Assembly: GCA_002451695.1 (NCBI GenBank)
Contig: DKDC01000018.1
Location: 12,278 to 30,363, forward strand
DNA from: Prevotellaceae bacterium UBA6858
Lineage (GTDB): Bacteria; Bacteroidota; Bacteroidia; Bacteroidales; Bacteroidaceae
Reading direction: 5' to 3'
Length of the DNA stretch: 18,086 bases
Shown here: in pieces, positions 15,029 through 18,086 of the stretch
How the letters are laid out: the number at the start of each line of letters is the position of its first letter
How positions within the stretch are numbered: position 1 is the stretch's first letter
Made by a program: the position numbers and the translations under genes
The notes under the pieces: model-generated
Told to the model about the DNA's origin: nothing
What the model saw: only the letters and a program-made list of their open reading frames with translations
Database searches by the model: none

Positions 15029-16036
15029 TCAGTCTGATTTGTCGTCTGCGTCCGGCTCGTCTTCGTCCGGGTCTTCGTGAACGTTGATGCTCACTTTTTT
15101 CTGTTCGCTGTCTTTTTCGTAAGCATCGACAATGCGCGTTACGAGCGGGTTTCTCACAATGTCCTTCTTGTCCATTTCCACAAACGCTATGCCCCTCAGG
15201 CCTTTCAGTATGCGCATCGCCTCTTCAAGCCCGGAGCGTTGCGCCAGCGGAAGGTCTATCTGCGTGCGGTCGCCTGTAACAATCATTTTGGTGTTGAAGC
15301 CCATGCGCGTGAGGAACATCTTTATTTGTGCCGAGGTTGTGTTCTGCGCCTCGTCGAGTATCACCACCGCATCGCTCAGCGTGCGTCCGCGCATAAACGC
15401 CAGGGGCGCGATTTGTATGGTGCCGTCTTCGAGCATTTCCTTCAGCCTTGCCGGCTGTATCATCTCTTCGAGCGCATCGTACAATGGGCGCAGGTACGGG
15501 TCAATCTTTTCTTTCATGTCGCCGGGCAGGAAACCGAGCTTCTCTCCCGCCTCCACAGCCGGCCTGCTCAGGATAAGCCGCCTCACCTCCTTGTTTTTTA
15601 GGGCTTTCACCGCGAGGGCTATCGCCGTATATGTCTTTCCCGTTCCCGCCGGCCCGACAACGAACATCAAGTCCTGCTTTGTGTATGCCTTCACCAGCAA
15701 TTGCTGGTTCTCGGTCTTGGCGCGTATGGGGCGGCCCTTTATGTCGTAAACTATAACGCCGTCCTCCTCTTCCTCGTACGGCTTCTTGCCTTTCACGATG
15801 TCTATGATGTCGGCCTCGCGCAGCGTGTTGTATTTTGCGCACCGGCTAACGAGCAACTGTATTGTGCTTTCAAAATCGGAGATTGCCAGTTCGTCGCCTA
15901 TTGCCTTGATTACATTGTCGCGCGCCACGATGCGCAGCTTGGGGTAAAGGGCCTTTAGCATACGCAAATAGACGTTGTTTGCCCCGTAGAGCACACGCGG
16001 GTCAATTTCATCAATGACAATATGTTTTTCTATCAC
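15029..16036 (-). CDS. phoH: PhoH-like ATPase
   Basis: A 335-residue P-loop ATPase of the PhoH family. PhoH-type proteins are linked to RNA processing and phosphate starvation in some bacteria; the role here is not established. Residues 1-80 are an N-terminal domain of the family type. Walker A GPAGTGKT is at 128-135, LSRPAVEAGEKLGFLPGD follows, and Walker B VVILDEAQN is at 224-232. The FLTRMG...MIVTGDRTQIDLP segment is the usual sensor region. The tail is acidic (EDPDEDEPDADD). The start is GTG 16036: the N-terminus MIEKHIVIDEIDP matches relatives and no ATG precedes it sensibly. A promoter lies at 16059-16090. purC is downstream in the same unit. Confidence 0.94.
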   Translation of the reverse strand: MIEKHIVIDEIDPRVLYGANNVYLRMLKALYPKLRIVARDNVIKAIGDELAISDFESTIQLLVSRCAKYNTLREADIIDIVKGKKPYEEEEDGVIVYDIKGRPIRAKTENQQLLVKAYTKQDLMFVVGPAGTGKTYTAIALAVKALKNKEVRRLILSRPAVEAGEKLGFLPGDMKEKIDPYLRPLYDALEEMIQPARLKEMLEDGTIQIAPLAFMRGRTLSDAVVILDEAQNTTSAQIKMFLTRMGFNTKMIVTGDRTQIDLPLAQRSGLEEAMRILKGLRGIAFVEMDKKDIVRNPLVTRIVDAYEKDSEQKKVSINVHEDPDEDEPDADDKSD

Positions 16037-16058
16037 TGGCGTAATTGTATTTATTGTG

Positions 16059-16090
16059 CGAAGTTACTTCAAACTCGCATAACCGCAAAA
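16059..16090 (-). promoter_or_regulatory. Promoter of phoH-purC
   Basis: On the minus strand, -33 TTTTG (16090-16086), a 19-bp spacer, and -7 TAACTTCG (16066-16059), which has one mismatch to TAnnTTTG. It lies 22 bp before the GTG start. Confidence 0.65.
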
Positions 16091-16112
16091 TTTGAAGCCG
16101 CCATTTTAATGT

Positions 16113-16144
16113 GCCTAAGCGTTCTTTTTATATTGCGCTTAGGC
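16113..16144. other. Perfect 9-bp hairpin over the stop codon of the Lrp gene
   Basis: GCCTAAGCG (16113-16121) faces CGCTTAGGC (16136-16144). There is no T-run after it on the minus strand. It may protect the 3' end of the Lrp-type mRNA or end transcription with help. Confidence 0.5.
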
Positions 16145-16606
16145 GTGTATTGGCACGGTGTGGGAGTTTTTCACCTCGCCAATCACGAAAATGCTGTGCA
16201 GCGAACCTATGCTGTCTATTTCGCCGAGCGTGTTGAGCACGAAGTCTTGATAGTGCTTCATGTCGCGAACGTATATTTTCATCATGAAGTCGTAGTCGCC
16301 TGAGGTGTTGTAGCATTCCGTTATTTCCTCCACCTGCTGTATGGCTTTCATGAACTGCCGTCCGATTTCCTTGCCATGGTGTTTCAGCCGTATGTTGCAG
16401 AACACTATCATGCCGTTCCCGGCGCGGGTGGGGTTCACTATTGCCACGTAACGTTCAATGTACCCCTCTCGTTCCAGGCGTTTGAGCCGCTCAAACGTGG
16501 GCGAGGGCGACAGGTTCACTTCGTATGCCAGCTCTTTTGTGGTGTATTTGGCGTTCTGCTGCAAAAGCTTCAGTATTTTCACGTCAATGTTGTCAAGATA
16601 TTCCAT
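16139..16606 (-). CDS. Lrp/AsnC-family transcriptional regulator
   Basis: A 155-residue DNA-binding regulator. Residues 4-55 form the AsnC-type winged helix-turn-helix (NIDVKILKLLQQNAKYTTKE, LSPSPTFERLKRLEREGYI). Residues about 68-142 form the RAM effector-binding domain, with the typical TSGDYDFMMKIYV segment. Members sense amino acids and act as octamers or similar assemblies. ATG 16606 is used; the frame is open to 16747, but the -7 box at 16662 and the family N-terminus (MEYLDNIDVKIL) exclude the extension. The gene is divergent from a MetE-like methyltransferase, so control of methionine metabolism is plausible but unproven. A hairpin overlaps its stop. Confidence 0.93.
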   Translation of the reverse strand: MEYLDNIDVKILKLLQQNAKYTTKELAYEVNLSPSPTFERLKRLEREGYIERYVAIVNPTRAGNGMIVFCNIRLKHHGKEIGRQFMKAIQQVEEITECYNTSGDYDFMMKIYVRDMKHYQDFVLNTLGEIDSIGSLHSIFVIGEVKNSHTVPIHA

Positions 16607-16661
16607 GCTGCAAAATGGTGTATGCGGAGAATTATATTCTGTTGTAAATGGCAATCTTCGG

Positions 16662-16669
16662 CAAAGGTA
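16662..16669 (-). promoter_or_regulatory. Candidate -7 box for the Lrp-type gene
   Basis: On the minus strand, TACCTTTG fits TAnnTTTG exactly, 55 bp before ATG 16606. A TTTG lies 23 bp upstream, farther than usual. Confidence 0.55.
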
Positions 16670-16720
16670 GAATGTTTTTCCGAAATTGCAGGCAAATTTT
16701 CTTGGCGAAGTTCTGCGTGG

Positions 16721-16728
16721 TAATTTTG
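16721..16728 (+). promoter_or_regulatory. Candidate -7 box for the MetE-like gene
   Basis: TAATTTTG fits TAnnTTTG exactly, 47 bp before ATG 16776. The leader is too short for a SAM riboswitch. Confidence 0.55.
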
Positions 16729-16775
16729 CTGCCGAAACAAACAACATTCAATAATAACAATAAACCATTTCAAGA

Positions 16776-17897
16776 ATGTCTATACAACTTCCCCCTTTCC
16801 GTGCCGATGTCGTAGGCAGTTTCCTCCGTCCGGCAGAACTGAAAGAAGCACGCGCCAAGTTCGCGCAAGGTCTGATTGATGCCGACGGGCTGAAACAGGT
16901 TGAGGACCGCTGCATCACAAGCCTTATTGAAAAACAAAAGGCATCGGGTCTCCGCACCATTAACGACGGCGAGTTCCGCCGCAGCTATTGGCATCTGGAC
17001 TTCATGTGGGGTTTCAACGGAGTGGAGCATATTGAGCTTGACCACGGCTATCAGTTCCACGGCGAAGAAACAACTCACGGCTCGCTTCGCCTCACAGGGA
17101 AAATAAGCGGTGAGAACCATCCGTTTGTGGAGCACTTCAAATTTGTGAAGCAGTACGAAAGCGAAGGCTTTGTGGCACGCCAGACAATACCCGCCCCGGC
17201 ACAATTCTACGCAGAGCTTTACCGCGAGGACAACGGCAAGAACACCGATGCCGTTTACCCCGACCACGGGGAGCTGCTGAATGATATTGCCGCCGCATAC
17301 AGGCAGGTTATACGCGACCTTTACGATGCGGGCTGCCGCAATGTGCAGTTTGACGACTGCACCTGGGGCATGGTGTGCGACAAGAAATTCTGGGAGACAA
17401 TGGTTGGCGGCGGCTACGACGTTGTGGAGCTGGAGAAAACCTACCTGCGTCTTAACAACCTCGCCTTGGAAAAACGCCCTGCCGGCATGGCGATAAACAC
17501 CCATGTGTGCCGTGGCAACTACCATTCAACCTATGCTGCCGAGGGGGCGTATGACAATGTGGCGAAGTTTCTCTTTGCACAGGAAAACGTTGACGGCTTC
17601 TATTTGGAGTTCGATGACTATCGTTCGGGCGGCTTTGAGCCTTTGAAGCACGTGGCTCCCGGCAAGAAGGTCGCGCTCGGGCTGGTAACAACCAAAAGCC
17701 CTGTGCTTGAGGACAAGCAGACGATTATAGACAGAATACACCAGGCGGCGCAATACGTGCCTCTCAACAGGCTCTGCCTTTGCCCGCAGTGCGGGTTCGC
17801 CTCGTGCGAGATAGGCAACAAACTCACCGAAGACGAGCAGTGGGCAAAGGTGAAGTTAGTGTGTGAAATCGCCAAAGAGGTTTGGAAAGACTTTTAA
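16776..17897 (+). CDS. MetE C-terminal-like (YxjG/YxjH-type) cobalamin-independent methyltransferase
   Basis: A 373-residue protein equivalent to the catalytic C-terminal half of MetE. It probably transfers a methyl group to homocysteine or a related thiol, making methionine. The barrel starts with RADVVGSFLRP (9-19). TINDGEFRR (61-69) follows. Zinc-binding residues are visible as H243-x-C245 (INTHVCRGN) and C339 (CPQCGFAS), with E278 (LEFDD) as a possible further ligand. It lacks the N-terminal half of full MetE (about 750 residues), which is normal for this subfamily; the methyl donor is then uncertain, because the folate-binding half is missing. ATG 16776 follows a -7 box. It is divergent from an Lrp-type gene and closed by a strong terminator, hence monocistronic. 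Confidence 0.9.
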   Translation: MSIQLPPFRADVVGSFLRPAELKEARAKFAQGLIDADGLKQVEDRCITSLIEKQKASGLRTINDGEFRRSYWHLDFMWGFNGVEHIELDHGYQFHGEETTHGSLRLTGKISGENHPFVEHFKFVKQYESEGFVARQTIPAPAQFYAELYREDNGKNTDAVYPDHGELLNDIAAAYRQVIRDLYDAGCRNVQFDDCTWGMVCDKKFWETMVGGGYDVVELEKTYLRLNNLALEKRPAGMAINTHVCRGNYHSTYAAEGAYDNVAKFLFAQENVDGFYLEFDDYRSGGFEPLKHVAPGKKVALGLVTTKSPVLEDKQTIIDRIHQAAQYVPLNRLCLCPQCGFASCEIGNKLTEDEQWAKVKLVCEIAKEVWKDF

Positions 17898-17919
17898 TTC
17901 ATATTACGCATAATACATC

Positions 17920-17968
17920 AAAAATCCCGCGCGGGAATCCGAAGAGCCTGTGTGGGATTTTTATTTTC
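17920..17968 (+). terminator. Rho-independent terminator after the MetE-like gene
   Basis: A 13-bp stem: AAAAATCCCGCGC (17920-17932) pairs with GTGTGGGATTTTT (17950-17962), with two G-T pairs. ATTTT follows. Its A/T flanks make it potentially bidirectional. Confidence 0.85.
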
Positions 17969-18069
17969 CGCAAATAGCAGGAAATTGTGTAAGCGTTTGA
18001 AATCCAAAAGATTATGCAGATTGTGGAATTTCTTTGCAAATACTTGGAAAACAGGGCGTTGCAAGTAGG

Positions 18070-18086
18070 CGAAAAAAGGTCTGATG
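18070..18086 (+). repeat. Start of another composite 21-bp array, cut by the window end
   Basis: The last 17 bases, CGAAAAAAGGTCTGATG, are identical to the openings of copies A (3602) and B (5356). The preceding CAGGGCGTTGCAAGTAGG resembles the left flank of copy B. The rest lies outside the window. Confidence 0.75.

Noticed and set aside
16729..16775. SAM riboswitch before the MetE-like gene
   Set aside because: The leader after the -7 box is only about 45 bases and shows no suitable stems.

Overview
The window looks like chromosomal DNA of a member of the Bacteroidales (Bacteroidota). Several signs agree: promoters of the Bacteroidetes type (TAnnTTTG -7 boxes, in two cases with a TTG or TTTTG -33 element 19 bp upstream), poor Shine-Dalgarno sequences, a DUF4421-type outer-membrane protein, a BspA-like leucine-rich-repeat protein with a T9SS-like tail, and the gene order HSDR_N / AMP nucleosidase / holA and phoH-purC familiar from Bacteroides relatives. 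I cannot name a genus.

Layout. Positions 1-360 hold a 147-bp tandem repeat built on a GGGCGTAT...ATACGCCC palindrome. A helicase-less, single-chain restriction-modification enzyme (371-3403, minus) and a DUF4143-type AAA ATPase (3919-5220, minus) follow. Each is bracketed by copies of a composite intergenic repeat: four 21-bp units plus the same palindrome. A small membrane protein (5620-6048, plus) and a DUF4421 barrel (6055-7293, minus) converge. A conserved housekeeping block comes next: a stand-alone HSDR_N protein (minus) divergent from AMP nucleosidase and DNA polymerase III delta (plus). A gene-poor stretch of about 1.1 kb leads to an XRE-type regulator (10834-11346, plus). A further gene-free stretch (11347-12134) carries another four-unit 21-bp array, in the opposite orientation. 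Then come minus-strand units: a BspA-like LRR protein with a LolA-like periplasmic protein, and phoH with purC. An Lrp/AsnC regulator (minus) is divergent from a MetE-like methyltransferase (plus). The window ends inside another copy of the 21-bp array.

How it fits together. The right two thirds are ordinary metabolism, replication and envelope genes in short operons. The left 5.6 kb looks accessory: a defence-type enzyme and an ATPase of uncertain role, separated by long repeats. The most interesting material is the repeats: arrays with an exact 21-bp period, always four units where complete, found at four sites, with one unit precisely inverted between two otherwise nearly identical copies.
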